Shown in pieces: positions 37,722 to 47,073 of a stretch of 64,000 nt of DNA. Made by a program: the position numbers and the translations under genes. The DNA is taken from the NCBI GenBank assembly GCA_947258875.1, contig CAMYKB010000008.1, positions 1-64,000 of the forward strand, in the 5' to 3' direction. The first letter of the stretch is position 1. The number at the start of each line of letters is the position of its first letter. The notes below the pieces were generated by a model, which was not told the origin of the DNA, searched no databases, and saw only the letters and a list, made by a program, of their open reading frames with translations. Source of the DNA: an uncultured Gammaproteobacteria bacterium. GTDB lineage: Bacteria > Pseudomonadota > Gammaproteobacteria > CAMYKB01.

Positions 37722-39758
37722 CTAGGTATTGCCACTCTCAGGCAGCTTGAAGCCGGCAACCGACTCACGCATAGCCTGCGCCAGATGGGAAAGATTACCA
37801 ATCGATGATGCTGTCTCACTTGTACCCTCTGACGTCTTCATTGTGATTTCCTGAATCACCTTCATGGTATTCGTAATATTGGCTGCGGACTCGGACTGGT
37901 GTTGCGCGGCCTCAGAAATACCGCCAATCATGTCTGCGAGCTGACCCGAGACACCCTCAATTTCACTCAACGCCTCACCCGCGTCCTCTGCCAAACGCGC
38001 GCCACCTACCACGTTAGCGGTACTTTGTTCCATGGAGATCACCGCTTCGTTGGTATCGGTCTGAATCGTTTTCACCAACGCTTCAATCTGCTTGGTCGCG
38101 TTACCGGCGCGTTCAGCGAGCCGCTGAACTTCGTCAGCCACCACCGCGAAACCGCGTCCCGCCTCACCAGCGGTTGACGCCTGGATCGCTGCATTTAATG
38201 CCAGGATGTTAGTCTGGTCCGCAATTTCATTAATCAACCCCACGATGTCACCAATTTCCTGCGAACTCTCACCGAGGCGCTTGATTCGCTTCGATGTCTC
38301 CTGGATCTGCTCACGAATCGTATCCATACCTTCGATGGTACGGGTCACAGTTTGTGCACCCTTGGATGCAATTTGCACCGAACGTTGCGCCACCTCTGCA
38401 GAGGCAGCAGCTTTTGTAGAGACCTGTTGAATGGAATCCGCGATATCAGTGATCGCTGCGGACGCCGACGCAATCTCGCGCGCCTGCATACTACTCGCGC
38501 TAGCGAGTTGTTGCGCCGTACCCTGCGTTTTTTCAGCCTCGGCGGAGACCTCGACCGCAGTATTGTTAATCGTGGATACCAGGTCACGCAACGCATCGAT
38601 AGAATAGTTCACGGAGTCAGCAATCGCCCCCGTTACCTCTTCGGTTACGGTAGTGTGCGTCGAAAGGTCACCATCCGCGAGATTGGACATTTCGTCCAGC
38701 AACAACAAAATGGCGTCCTGATTGCGGCGATTCTGCTCGTCAGCCAAACTCAATTGACGACGGGTATCAAGCAACATCTGGAAACCAAGCAACACAAGGG
38801 TTGCCAGTGCAAGTCCCGCAAAGACAATCGCCGCAAGGTTAAAGATATCAAATTTAGTTGCATTACCTTCAACGGCCTGCTGCAGGCTAACCGATGACGA
38901 AAACAGAGTATCGCTGTCCCGTTTAACACTATCGACCGCACCGAAGACATCAAACAACGATGGCGCAGCTTGTAGAATATTGTCTACATTTTGCGACACC
39001 GGTTCGAACAGCGATTCGACCTGTTTGAGTTTGGTAACGGCAGCCGCGTTGGTAATTGCCGTAACGTTGAGGGCTGGGTTACCCTTGATCATCGCCTGCA
39101 TAAAACGATCCAACAACACTGTATCCCGACCTAAACGGTCAGCCGCAACAGGAGCATCCGCTCCGCCCGCCAACAGCTGACTTAAACTACTGTCGATACG
39201 TTGAATAATAAGCAACTGACGAGACGCAATATACACCTGCTCGGCATTCGCCCTGGATTTGATCAACTGGTTGGTTATCTGGTCCGACGCCGCCAACATC
39301 AGCGGCAACTTTTTGCGCACATCTTCTGCCAGGCCATTGAGTTGAGTGATCGAGTCACTACCACCGGTAATACTATTCAGGTTTTCACGAAAACCATTCC
39401 AACGTCCCGCCACCGTATCGACCTGAGCTTGTAAATCACTCGGCACCGCAGACAGCCGCGTTGCGGAATCACCCTGCGTAAGCCTCAGCAGGCTGCCGTC
39501 AAACTCATCACGCAATGTTTTTATCTGAGCAAAAGATTGCTGATTACCCGCTACAGCTTCCAGCGCATTTGCTGCGAGTCGCTGAGAAAGCAACTGTTGC
39601 TCTGAAGCAATACTCGAGTACTGCGCATATTGTCCGCGCTTGGTTGCGGCATAGAAGAACGATGCGACCGACAAGATCAGGAAAACAAGCAATAGTATAA
39701 ACAGAATTACTATCTTCCCGCTGAACCCTCCCGCACCAGCCTTGCTTGGTATTTTCAT
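37722..39758 (-). CDS. pilJ: type IV pilus methyl-accepting chemotaxis protein PilJ
   Basis: A 678-residue membrane receptor with two membrane helices, at about residues 15-38 and 305-333. They enclose a helical periplasmic sensor domain of about 265 residues of the type IV pili methyl-accepting kind. The cytoplasmic part has a HAMP-like region and the kinase-control hairpin with the highly conserved block [41 protein letters not shown] (about residues 510-550), then [13 protein letters not shown]. It passes a pilus-contact or surface signal to ChpA through PilI. It lies directly before chpA (86-base gap), where Pseudomonas has pilK. Confidence 0.95.
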   Translation of the reverse strand: MKIPSKAGAGGFSGKIVILFILLLVFLILSVASFFYAATKRGQYAQYSSIASEQQLLSQRLAANALEAVAGNQQSFAQIKTLRDEFDGSLLRLTQGDSATRLSAVPSDLQAQVDTVAGRWNGFRENLNSITGGSDSITQLNGLAEDVRKKLPLMLAASDQITNQLIKSRANAEQVYIASRQLLIIQRIDSSLSQLLAGGADAPVAADRLGRDTVLLDRFMQAMIKGNPALNVTAITNAAAVTKLKQVESLFEPVSQNVDNILQAAPSLFDVFGAVDSVKRDSDTLFSSSVSLQQAVEGNATKFDIFNLAAIVFAGLALATLVLLGFQMLLDTRRQLSLADEQNRRNQDAILLLLDEMSNLADGDLSTHTTVTEEVTGAIADSVNYSIDALRDLVSTINNTAVEVSAEAEKTQGTAQQLASASSMQAREIASASAAITDIADSIQQVSTKAAASAEVAQRSVQIASKGAQTVTRTIEGMDTIREQIQETSKRIKRLGESSQEIGDIVGLINEIADQTNILALNAAIQASTAGEAGRGFAVVADEVQRLAERAGNATKQIEALVKTIQTDTNEAVISMEQSTANVVGGARLAEDAGEALSEIEGVSGQLADMIGGISEAAQHQSESAANITNTMKVIQEITMKTSEGTSETASSIGNLSHLAQAMRESVAGFKLPESGNT

Positions 39759-39839
39759 ACTCTAATCTCCAGCCCTATATTCCAACCGCATCTGCGATTA
39801 TTTAGTTATTTCAACAAATTTATGTATCGCGCTTTCTGT

Positions 39840-40400
39840 CTATACAGCCACATCCAGAAAAATTTCATCTTCTATCAGCTTATACACACTAAACACAGCA
39901 TAGCGCTCGCCGAGACCTGTGAATGACCGCTCCACATAAGGCTTGAAAACCCCGTCCAGTTCCGGCAATCCTTTATCAACCTCGTCCACATAAAAACGCT
40001 TCAAACCGTGGATCGCTTCAACCAGCAGACCCACAGTGACTCCAGCGTGCTCTATCACAAGAATCCGCTGATGGCGCGGATCAAATACCGAATTGTCATC
40101 ATACAAAAAACCCTGCAAGTCAATGACTGGTAGCAGGTTGCCACGCATATTGGCGATACCCAGCACCCAGGGTTTAGCACCAGGCACGTTTGCAAAATTC
40201 ATAGGTTTGACAATCTCGGCAACCTCATCCATCGGCGCCAGCAGTACTGTATCTCGAACCTGAAAGGCAACACCCAACCACTCCTCACGCGCTTCATCTT
40301 CGACCGGAAAGCCATGCGCTCTCTGCCTGCTCTTTCGGTCTATCCCGAGTAACAAGTCAAAAGGCGATGCGCTACTGATTTCCATGTCGACACTTTGCAT
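39840..40400 (-). CDS. pilI: CheW-like adaptor PilI
   Basis: A 186-residue protein with a CheW domain from about residue 35. Motifs: WLGVAFQVRDTVLLAPMDEVAEI, WVLGIANMRGNLLPVIDLQGFL (the classic CheW core), and RILVIEHAGVTVGLLVEAI. It couples the receptor PilJ to the kinase ChpA. It is the third gene of the operon, five bases after pilH and ahead of pilJ, the order known from Pseudomonas and relatives. Confidence 0.93.
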   Translation of the reverse strand: MQSVDMEISSASPFDLLLGIDRKSRQRAHGFPVEDEAREEWLGVAFQVRDTVLLAPMDEVAEIVKPMNFANVPGAKPWVLGIANMRGNLLPVIDLQGFLYDDNSVFDPRHQRILVIEHAGVTVGLLVEAIHGLKRFYVDEVDKGLPELDGVFKPYVERSFTGLGERYAVFSVYKLIEDEIFLDVAV

Positions 40401-40405
40401 CAGGA

Positions 40406-40771
40406 TTATCCAGCCAACAACGACGCAATCATCCCCGTGAGTTCAGCCTCATCCACGGGTTTTACTAGATAGCCCTTGGCGCCCTGTCGTATACCCCACA
40501 CCTTGTCTGTCTCCTGATCCTTGGTTGAAACGATGATGACAGGAATATTGGCTGTCGCCTCATCTTTACTAAGTTGTCGTGTCGCCTGAAAACCATTCAA
40601 GCCCGGCATTACCACATCCATAATAACCAGATCAGGCAAGCTTGATTTAGCAATAGCTACACCTTCCTCGCCGCTTTGCGCCACGAGCATTTCATGCCCG
40701 CCCTTGGCCAGGATGGTTTTGAGTTTATGGACCTCCGTAGGAGAGTCATCAACTACCAGTATCTTTGCCAT
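40406..40771 (-). CDS. pilH: response regulator PilH
   Basis: A 121-residue single receiver domain. The acidic pair is in ILVVDDSPTE, the phospho-acceptor Asp is in LVIMDVVMPGLNGF, the conserved Thr/Ser position is in VIIVSTKDQET, and the Lys is in YLVKPVDE. It has no output domain. In the Pil-Chp system PilH is the second regulator, thought to favour retraction or act as a phosphate sink for PilG. It lies between pilG and pilI with short spacers. Confidence 0.93.
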   Translation of the reverse strand: MAKILVVDDSPTEVHKLKTILAKGGHEMLVAQSGEEGVAIAKSSLPDLVIMDVVMPGLNGFQATRQLSKDEATANIPVIIVSTKDQETDKVWGIRQGAKGYLVKPVDEAELTGMIASLLAG

Positions 40772-40820
40772 CTTCTTATCTTTAACCTCATTTTTTCAAA
40801 ACCAGCGAGCACCCAGGCCC

Positions 40821-41225
40821 TCAGGTAGCGACATGCTGCTTGATCGCATCAAGCAAATCGTCACGTGTAAACGGTTTGGTCAGATATTGCTGCGATCCGA
40901 CTATACGGCCTCGCGCCTTGTCAAAAATACTGTCCTTACTGGACAGCATTACGACCGGTGTTTCCCTGAATATGCGGTTATGTTTGATTAACGCACAAGT
41001 CTGGTAACCATCAAGCCGCGGCATCATGATATCGACGAAAATGATATCGGGCTTGTGTTCGGCAATTTTCGCCAGCGCCTCAAAGCCGTCAGCGGCGGTG
41101 ACGACCTCACAGCCTTGCTTTTTCAAAAGTGTTTCCGCAGTACGACGAATCGTCTTACTATCGTCGATGACCATCACTTTGAGGCCGGAAAGGCCATCGA
41201 CTCCTGAGTTGTTATTGTTGCTCAC
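40821..41225 (-). CDS. pilG: response regulator PilG
   Basis: A 134-residue receiver protein with a short N-terminal extension. Motifs: VMVIDDSKTIRRTAETLL, the phospho-acceptor in IIFVDIMMPRLDGYQ, VMLSSKDSIFDKARG and YLTKPFTRD. PilG in its phosphorylated form promotes pilus extension through PilB and links to cAMP or c-di-GMP signalling. It is the first gene of the operon and is divergent from gshB, the same arrangement as in Pseudomonas. Confidence 0.94.
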   Translation of the reverse strand: MSNNNNSGVDGLSGLKVMVIDDSKTIRRTAETLLKKQGCEVVTAADGFEALAKIAEHKPDIIFVDIMMPRLDGYQTCALIKHNRIFRETPVVMLSSKDSIFDKARGRIVGSQQYLTKPFTRDDLLDAIKQHVAT

Positions 41226-41600
41226 AGTGGACCCTGATTTGGTAGGTTGGACAGCCGCTACATCCGCTAGAATGTAGCTTAAGTTTAGGGTTTAATCAAT
41301 AAAATACAAGAAATAAAGGCGCTTAGCGCTTTTTCATCATGTCACTTCTAAGTAATGAATCAGCCCGCCCAGTCTTGCAGTCATCCCGATCTGCGTCGCA
41401 TTATGAACAGGATAACCACAAGAGACACCCCCCTGTTACCCTATTTGACAGATGATCCGATAGACAGCCCAACAGACCGATAGATGGCATATCAGCCTAC
41501 TACTCACAACAGCGGCGCCCGATCAGCGTAAGTAAAATCACAAAACCACGGCGTTAACCGTTAAGATTTACGGCTTTGGCTATGATTCATGGGTGGAGTG
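41226..41600. other. intergenic region between pilG and gshB (divergent)
   Basis: About 375 bases without a gene. It must contain both the pilG operon promoter and the gshB promoter, but I could not assign consensus boxes with confidence. Near pilG is a 7-bp inverted repeat GCTACAT/ATGTAGC with an eight-base loop (41257-41278), a possible operator. A second hairpin AAAGGCGC/GCGCTTTT (41314-41334) has a T-run but no gene ends before it on that strand, so I do not call it a terminator. Confidence 0.5.
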
Positions 41601-42566
41601 ATGACAACAAGACTTGCAGTGGTGATGGATCCGATCAGCTCGATCAAGATTCACAAGGACAGCACTTTCGCCATGCTCTTGGCGGCACAGGCGCGTGGCT
41701 GGGAACTACTGTATCTACAACAGCAAGACCTGTATCTTGAAGACGGCGATGCATTCGGTCACGCGCGTCCATTACGTGTCAAAGACGACTCACAGGACTG
41801 GTATAACCTGGGTACGCCAGCGGCTATACCACTCAGTCAGTGCGATGTGATACTCATGCGTAAGGACCCGCCCTTCGATATGGAATACATCTACACGACT
41901 TACATCCTGGACAGGGCCGCCACTGGCGGCGCCCTGGTGATCAATCGCCCGGATAGCCTGCGGGATGCAAACGAAAAGGTCTTTACCGCCTGGTTTCCCC
42001 AATGCTGCGTTCCTACGCTGATTTCAGGAGATATGACCCACATCCGGGCTTTTCTGGATAGCCAACAACACATCGTGGTAAAACCACTGGATGGTATGGG
42101 AGGCGAATCGATTTTCCGTATCAACCAGGGCGACCCGAATACCAATGTGATCCTCGAAACCCTGACCCGTCACGGTCGCCGCACCATCATGGCGCAACGT
42201 TTCATCCCGGAATACACCGCAGGCGATAAGCGTATCCTGCTGATCGACGGCGAGCCTGTGCCTTATGCCCTGGCGCGCATCCCGGCGCGCGGCGAAACAC
42301 GCGCCAACCTAGCGGCCGGGGGTCGCGGCGAGGGGGTGGAGTTAAGTCAGCGCGACCAATGGATATGTTCACAAGTTGCTCCGATTTTACGCGAAAAAGG
42401 GCTTATTTTCGTAGGAATCGACGTTATCGGCGACTATCTGACTGAAATCAACGTCACCAGTCCGACCTGCATACGCGAACTTGATGCGCTCTACCAACTC
42501 GACATCGCCGCTCAGCTGATGAATGTTATCGAACAAAAGCTGGCTACCAGACAAAAACCGGCATGA
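41601..42566 (+). CDS. gshB: glutathione synthetase
   Basis: A 321-residue ATP-grasp enzyme joining gamma-glutamylcysteine and glycine. I start at ATG 41601 (MTTRLAVVMDPISSIK, the family N-terminus) rather than the ATG four codons earlier. Motifs: the VMRKDPPFDMEYIYTTYIL-type block (here ILMRKDPPFDMEY), NRPDSLRDANEK, KPLDGMGGESIFR in the ATP-grasp lid, and the metal/phosphate ligands in INVTSPTCIREL. The stop overlaps the ApbE start by four bases (ATGA). The neighbourhood gshB/pilG is conserved in many gammaproteobacteria. Confidence 0.95.
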   Translation: MTTRLAVVMDPISSIKIHKDSTFAMLLAAQARGWELLYLQQQDLYLEDGDAFGHARPLRVKDDSQDWYNLGTPAAIPLSQCDVILMRKDPPFDMEYIYTTYILDRAATGGALVINRPDSLRDANEKVFTAWFPQCCVPTLISGDMTHIRAFLDSQQHIVVKPLDGMGGESIFRINQGDPNTNVILETLTRHGRRTIMAQRFIPEYTAGDKRILLIDGEPVPYALARIPARGETRANLAAGGRGEGVELSQRDQWICSQVAPILREKGLIFVGIDVIGDYLTEINVTSPTCIRELDALYQLDIAAQLMNVIEQKLATRQKPA

Positions 42567-43630
42567 TAACTACCCAGGCTACACCAGCAGTGTCACGGTT
42601 ATGGCTCGCCGGACTGATAACCATCCTGGGCCTTGTCGGGTGTTCCCGTGAAACGCTAGACGAAAAACAGTTCCTGGCCTTCGGCACGGTGGTCGAAATC
42701 ACGCTTTATAATGCCGATGCGGAACAGGCCCGTCTGGCATTCAAAACAGCGGATGCCGACCTTAGCTATATGTCCCGCGCCTGGCATCCGTGGAAAGCAG
42801 GTACCCTGGGACGCATGAATGGCCTGCTCCCCACCGGCGGCAGCTTCAGCGCCGGGCCCTCAGTAGTGCCATTGATCAGCAAATCACAAACACTTTCCAG
42901 CGCCAGCAACGGATTGTTCAACCCGGCAATCGGCAACTTGATTAAATTATGGGGCTTTGATCAGGACGATATTGCTGACAGCAGTCCGCCCGATAGGGCC
43001 GCAATCGAGGCACTATTGGAGCAACATCCCACTATGGATGACATTATCCTTGAAGGGATACAGCTACGCTCGACTAATCCGGCGGTATTACTGGACTTCG
43101 GTGCCTTCGCCAAAGGTTATGGCATAGGCTTGCTGATGGAGCGCATTAAGGCGCTGGGCATAGAAAACGCCATCATCAATGCCGGCGGCGATCTGCGCGT
43201 TATCGGCAGTCGCGGTAAACGCCCGTGGCGTGTTGGAATCCGCGACCCGCGCGGCACAGGCGTTATCGCGTCCATCGAAACCCAGGGCGACGAAAGCATC
43301 TTCACGTCCGGCAATTATGAACGCTACTTTGACCACAACGGGACACGCTACCACCATATCATAGACCCCCGTACGGGCTATCCCGCAGAGGGCATGCTAT
43401 CGGTCACGGTCATTCATCCAGATGCCGCCACCGCTGATGCCGCCGCCACTGCGCTGTTTATTGCGGGTCCCGGGCAATGGCAGGAAATAGCCGGACGCAT
43501 GGGTATCGAACAGATCATGCTCGTTGATGAAGAGCAACATGTCTATATGACACCCAAAATGGCCAAGCGGATTCATTTTGAAACCCGGACGCTACCTGCA
43601 ACTTCAGTAGTAGATTTGGGAAACTCCTGA
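42563..43630 (+). CDS. apbE: FAD:protein FMN transferase (ApbE), lipoprotein
   Basis: A 355-residue enzyme that attaches FMN covalently to Thr/Ser of exported redox proteins. The lipobox LVGC puts lipidated Cys27 at the outer face. Family motifs: LSYMSRAWHPWKAGTLGRMN near residue 65, DFGAFAKGYGIGLL (the DxGxxxKG type), INAGGDLRVIG, and the C-terminal HHIIDPRTGYPAEG. It overlaps gshB (ATGA) and the NusG-II gene (TGATG), so it is translationally embedded in this run. No obvious flavinylation target is encoded in the window. Confidence 0.93.
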   Translation: MITTQATPAVSRLWLAGLITILGLVGCSRETLDEKQFLAFGTVVEITLYNADAEQARLAFKTADADLSYMSRAWHPWKAGTLGRMNGLLPTGGSFSAGPSVVPLISKSQTLSSASNGLFNPAIGNLIKLWGFDQDDIADSSPPDRAAIEALLEQHPTMDDIILEGIQLRSTNPAVLLDFGAFAKGYGIGLLMERIKALGIENAIINAGGDLRVIGSRGKRPWRVGIRDPRGTGVIASIETQGDESIFTSGNYERYFDHNGTRYHHIIDPRTGYPAEGMLSVTVIHPDAATADAAATALFIAGPGQWQEIAGRMGIEQIMLVDEEQHVYMTPKMAKRIHFETRTLPATSVVDLGNS

Positions 43631-43992
43631 TGTTGACTCGTGCCGACAGTACCGTCCTTGCGGCCTCAGTAGTGTTTATAGCCTGCCTCTATGCCGTGTT
43701 CTGGCAGCCGCATGCAACAGCGAGCCACATCAACATCATCAATGGAAATGAGCCGCCGCAACAGGTATCACTCGAGCAAGACCAGGTCCTCGACGTCAAG
43801 GGCAGGCTCGGTAACAGCCGTATCCAGATACAACAGCGGCGAGCACGTTTCATCGCATCGCCCTGTAATAACAAATTGTGTATCTATCAGGGCTGGTTGC
43901 AACACGGCGGTGAGCTCGCGGCTTGCCTGCCGAACCGTATTCTCATCACTGTAAAGTCAAACCGCCGCGGATTTGACGCCATTAATTACTGA
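43630..43992 (+). CDS. NusG domain II-containing protein
   Basis: A 120-residue protein with an N-terminal membrane helix (about residues 9-25) followed by a small extracytoplasmic domain. The domain holds the diagnostic motif SPCNNKLCIYQGWLQ and CLPNRILITV of NusG-II proteins, with three or four Cys. Such genes travel with apbE and Gx transporters in clusters for extracytosolic flavin or electron transfer in Firmicutes and some proteobacteria. It is translationally coupled to apbE. Its biochemical role is unknown. Confidence 0.87.
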   Translation: MLTRADSTVLAASVVFIACLYAVFWQPHATASHINIINGNEPPQQVSLEQDQVLDVKGRLGNSRIQIQQRRARFIASPCNNKLCIYQGWLQHGGELAACLPNRILITVKSNRRGFDAINY

Positions 43993-44016
43993 GCCTGATA
44001 GCCACCCCGTTAAAGC

Positions 44017-44529
44017 ATGCATATACAGACCACACGCGAAGACCACCGTATCGCATGGCTTGCCGCGCTGGCAATCTGCATCCACATACTCGAAGCCTCG
44101 TTCCCTAGCCCCTTGCCCGGCATAAAACCGGGTCTGGCGAATATTATTACCATCATGGCACTCCTGCTATTCGATATACGCACCGCCATCTGGGTCAGCC
44201 TGCTGCGCGTGCTGGCAGGCAGTTTGCTGGTTGGCAGCTTCCTCACGCCGACCTTCATACTAAGTCTTACCGGCGCGATCTGCAGTCTGCTGGTGTTGTG
44301 GCTGGCAAGTCATCTGCCAGGGCGTGGATTCGGCCCTGTCGGTTATAGCCTGCTGGCTGCTCAGGGCCACATGGCTGGACAATTCGCTGCTGCATATTAT
44401 CTATTTATCCCGCACCAAGGCCTGCTCAGATTATTTCCTGTTTTAATGACGCTTGCGCTGATATTCGGCGTCGTTAGCGGTACAATTGCTCACGCCATGC
44501 TCCAACGGATACCAGCGCATAACGCATGA
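44017..44529 (+). CDS. Gx transporter-family membrane protein
   Basis: A 170-residue integral membrane protein with about five helices of the Gx family, often mis-annotated as heptaprenyl diphosphate synthase component I. Family features: LEASFPSPLPGIKPGLANIITIMAL at the N-terminus, LLRVLAGSLLVGSFLTPTFILSLTGA in the middle, and LLAAQGHMAGQFAAAYYLF. It is related to ECF S-component-like small transporters, with a flavin or quinone-type cargo suspected but unproven. It follows apbE and the NusG-II gene, and its stop overlaps the tonB start (ATGA). Confidence 0.85.
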   Translation: MHIQTTREDHRIAWLAALAICIHILEASFPSPLPGIKPGLANIITIMALLLFDIRTAIWVSLLRVLAGSLLVGSFLTPTFILSLTGAICSLLVLWLASHLPGRGFGPVGYSLLAAQGHMAGQFAAAYYLFIPHQGLLRLFPVLMTLALIFGVVSGTIAHAMLQRIPAHNA

Positions 44530-45404
44530 CAACAACACCCAACAAGGCTGTCACCGACACAGACCGCCTGACACTTACCTTGTTCCTGGCGATAGTCATT
44601 CATAGCATCGCAATCCTCGGGTTGGGCTTCGGCCTCGGCAGTAACGAACAACCGATCCAATCGATGATTGATGTCATCCTGGTACAGGCCGGCACCAACG
44701 TGGAACCCGAGGAAGCGGATTTCATCGCGCAGGCTAACCAACAAGGCAGTGGCACAGAAGAAGAAGCGCAACGCCCGGCCAGCGACATCTCTGGCCCACT
44801 ACCCGTACCCCAGGCAGGCGATGCACCAATGCAATTACAGGCGGCCGCTACCAGCACTCCGCAAAAGCTGGAAGACAACTTCATCACGCAGCGATTGGCC
44901 GAGTATGCGTTGCTCAACGAAGAAGAATTCCAGCCGGTGGAACAAAACAACCCTCAACAAGGCAAAACCATACAGGAACCTGAGCTGGAGGTGGCTGCAC
45001 TCAAGGCTGAAGTAAATGCCGATAAGCAAAACCTGGCAAGGCGCCCACGGGTCAATTTCTTCAACTCCGTCAGTGCCAAAACCGCGATCGAGGCCAGCTA
45101 TATCAAGGTCTGGGTGGAACAGATCGAGAGCTTTGGCAACCTCAACTATCCCGACGAGGCGCGCCGCCGCAAGCTCAGTGGCTCACTGATTCTGCACGCC
45201 ACTATCAACCATGACGGCAGCCTGATCAACACCCGTATCGGCTCATCATCGGGCCAGCAGCTACTCGACGACGCAGCGGTAAGAATCACCAGATATGCCA
45301 CGCCCTTTGCTAAATTTCCTGATGAAATGCGTGAGGAATACGACCAGATTGTTATCACCCGTACCTGGGTATTCAATGCAGACCAGCAGCTGACAACTAA
45401 ATAA
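44526..45404 (+). CDS. tonB: energy transducer TonB
   Basis: A 292-residue protein with an N-terminal membrane anchor (about residues 16-38), a long proline-poor, acidic/Gln-rich periplasmic linker (about 45-180), and a C-terminal TonB domain (about 195-290). The domain carries FGNLNYPDEARRRKLSGSLILHATINHDGSL and a final strand with DQIVITRTWVF. It should couple proton-motive force to outer-membrane receptors, or act in pilus biology as reported for Pseudomonas TonB3, which lies in the same neighbourhood. No exbB/exbD is in the window. Confidence 0.9.
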   Translation: MTTTPNKAVTDTDRLTLTLFLAIVIHSIAILGLGFGLGSNEQPIQSMIDVILVQAGTNVEPEEADFIAQANQQGSGTEEEAQRPASDISGPLPVPQAGDAPMQLQAAATSTPQKLEDNFITQRLAEYALLNEEEFQPVEQNNPQQGKTIQEPELEVAALKAEVNADKQNLARRPRVNFFNSVSAKTAIEASYIKVWVEQIESFGNLNYPDEARRRKLSGSLILHATINHDGSLINTRIGSSSGQQLLDDAAVRITRYATPFAKFPDEMREEYDQIVITRTWVFNADQQLTTK

Positions 45405-45474
45405 AGCGCTTTGGACACTTAAAAGCGGACACTTCACTTGCCAGCTGCACGCCTGCGCGAGATACTACGTCATC

Positions 45475-46047
45475 ATGACATCGGTAAGTTTCACCAATCA
45501 GCTCTTGATTGCAATGCCCAACCTTGCCGACCCGCATTTTTCCCAAACAGTCACCCTAATTTGCGAACATAACGAGAATGGCTCCCTGGGCGTGGTGATC
45601 AACCGGCCATCGGAACTACAACTCGATGAACTGCTCGAGCATATGGATATCGACTATATTGACCGGCAAGATCTACTGACACCCGTCTATGAAGGCGGCC
45701 CCGTTGCAACAGGTCATGGATTTATATTGCATCAACCCCTGGGAAACTGGGAAACAACCCTACGCATCAATTCGCAGCTTGGCCTCACGACCTCTCGCGA
45801 TATTTTGATCGCAATTGCCGAGGAACGCGGCCCAGCGAGTAGCCCGGAGCAGTGCCTGGTAGCGCTGGGTTATGCCGGCTGGGGACCAGGACAACTCGAG
45901 ACTGAAATGGCCGAGAATGCCTGGCTAACGGTAGCCAGTGACCCTGAAATCATTTTCGATCTGGATTGCGAACAACGCTGGCGGGCCGCGGCCAACAAAC
46001 TCGGTATCGACCTGAATCTGCTGACGGGTAGCGCAGGACATGCCTGA
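45475..46047 (+). CDS. yqgE: YqgE (UPF0301) family protein
   Basis: A 190-residue cytoplasmic protein of the conserved UPF0301/DUF179 family. Motifs: LTNQLLIAMPNLADPHFSQTV at the N-terminus, GSLGVVINRPSEL, VYEGGPVATGHGFILH, and the late LGYAGWGPGQLETEM. Its function is unknown, but it almost always precedes ruvX, as here, where the genes overlap by eight bases. The order tonB-yqgE-ruvX-pyrR-pyrB matches Pseudomonas. Confidence 0.95.
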   Translation: MTSVSFTNQLLIAMPNLADPHFSQTVTLICEHNENGSLGVVINRPSELQLDELLEHMDIDYIDRQDLLTPVYEGGPVATGHGFILHQPLGNWETTLRINSQLGLTTSRDILIAIAEERGPASSPEQCLVALGYAGWGPGQLETEMAENAWLTVASDPEIIFDLDCEQRWRAAANKLGIDLNLLTGSAGHA

Positions 46048-46543
46048 GGCGATGCGTTTGACAGCAGCAAGCACAGCAGGCAACTCAACCACAGCACGCA
46101 CCGCATCCACCCTAATGGGTTTCGATTATGGTGAACGCCGCATCGGTGTCGCAGTTGGACAGACACTGACCACTAGCGCGACACCTGTGACCGCAGTGGC
46201 AAACCGTAACGGGCAGGTTGACTGGCAAGGCATCGAGAAACTCATCAACGAATGGTCGCCAACTGCACTTGTCGTGGGCATACCCGAAAGCGTAGATCAT
46301 GAATCCAAACTGACACCCTTAATTAATTCTTTTTGCCGCAAACTCGAAGGACGTTTCAATTTACCAGTTCATACCATCGACGAATCCTTGAGTTCTGTGC
46401 AGGCTTATGAAACCTTACGGACCCAGCGACAGCAAGGCACACGCCGCAAAAAAATCGACAAGTCAGATATCGACGCGTTGGCTGCGGCAATCATTCTCGA
46501 GTCATGGATGCAGCAGCTTTCATCCAACGGAGACGCCAGGTGA
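46040..46543 (+). CDS. ruvX: RuvX/YqgF putative Holliday junction resolvase
   Basis: A 167-residue RNase H-fold nuclease implicated in Holliday junction resolution and 16S rRNA 5' maturation. It has a 25-residue N-terminal extension and then the acidic active-site blocks: Asp in LMGFDYGERRIGVAVG, Glu in VVGIPESVDHE, and Asp/Glu in HTIDESLSSVQA and DALAAAIILESW. The start at 46040 overlaps yqgE by eight bases; a second ATG lies four codons in. The stop overlaps the pyrR GTG start (GTGA). Confidence 0.93.
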   Translation: MPEAMRLTAASTAGNSTTARTASTLMGFDYGERRIGVAVGQTLTTSATPVTAVANRNGQVDWQGIEKLINEWSPTALVVGIPESVDHESKLTPLINSFCRKLEGRFNLPVHTIDESLSSVQAYETLRTQRQQGTRRKKIDKSDIDALAAAIILESWMQQLSSNGDAR

Positions 46544-47073
46544 ACGCTCTTAAAGACATCGCCAGCTTACTCGACAAGATGCAACAAGGGCTCGCGGAAT
46601 ATTTGCATACTCACCGTATCGAGAACCCATTGATGGTGGGTATCCATACCGGCGGCACCTGGATCGCCCAGGAGCTACATCGCCGCTTACAGTTGCAGGA
46701 ACCCCTGGGCATGCTGGATATCGCCTTCTACCGCGACGATTTCAGCCGCATCGGTATGCAGCCGCAGGTGAAACCCTCATCATTACCACTGAATGTCGAC
46801 GACCGGCACATAATCCTTGTCGATGACGTGCTCTATACCGGCCGCACCATCCGTGCGGCACTTAACGAGATTTTCGACTATGGCCGTCCCGCGACAGTGA
46901 CGCTGGCGGTGCTCATAGAACGCAACGGCCGCGAGCTACCTATCGATGCCGCCATAATCGGTCAACGTCTGCAACTGGGTATCCACGAACACGTCAGCCT
47001 TAGCGGCCCGCAAGCTATGAAACTAAGTATTGTAGAGACAATGATCAATGACAGCGGCAACACCACGTCATGA
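46540..47073 (+). CDS. pyrR: bifunctional pyrimidine regulator / uracil phosphoribosyltransferase PyrR
   Basis: About 177 residues. I choose GTG 46540 over the ATG at 46504 because it overlaps the ruvX stop as GTGA and has GGAG seven bases upstream. Motifs: [15 protein letters not shown], the PRPP-binding [18 protein letters not shown], and late IPIDAAIIG-like residues ([10 protein letters not shown]). In Bacillus PyrR binds pyr mRNA leaders; in gammaproteobacteria it is usually a UPRTase or regulator. The stop overlaps the pyrB start (ATGA). I saw no PyrR-type leader hairpins upstream. Confidence 0.93.
   Translation: MNALKDIASLLDKMQQGLAEYLHTHRIENPLMVGIHTGGTWIAQELHRRLQLQEPLGMLDIAFYRDDFSRIGMQPQVKPSSLPLNVDDRHIILVDDVLYTGRTIRAALNEIFDYGRPATVTLAVLIERNGRELPIDAAIIGQRLQLGIHEHVSLSGPQAMKLSIVETMINDSGNTTS

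Noticed and set aside
41314-41334. Hairpin with T-run (AAAGGCGC..GCGCTTTT) upstream of pilG
   Set aside because: No plus-strand gene ends before it, so it is unlikely to be a terminator; it may be chance.
46440-46540. PyrR-binding or attenuator hairpins upstream of pyrR/pyrB
   Set aside because: The region is the coding end of ruvX and shows no anti-terminator-like pair; control, if any, is elsewhere.
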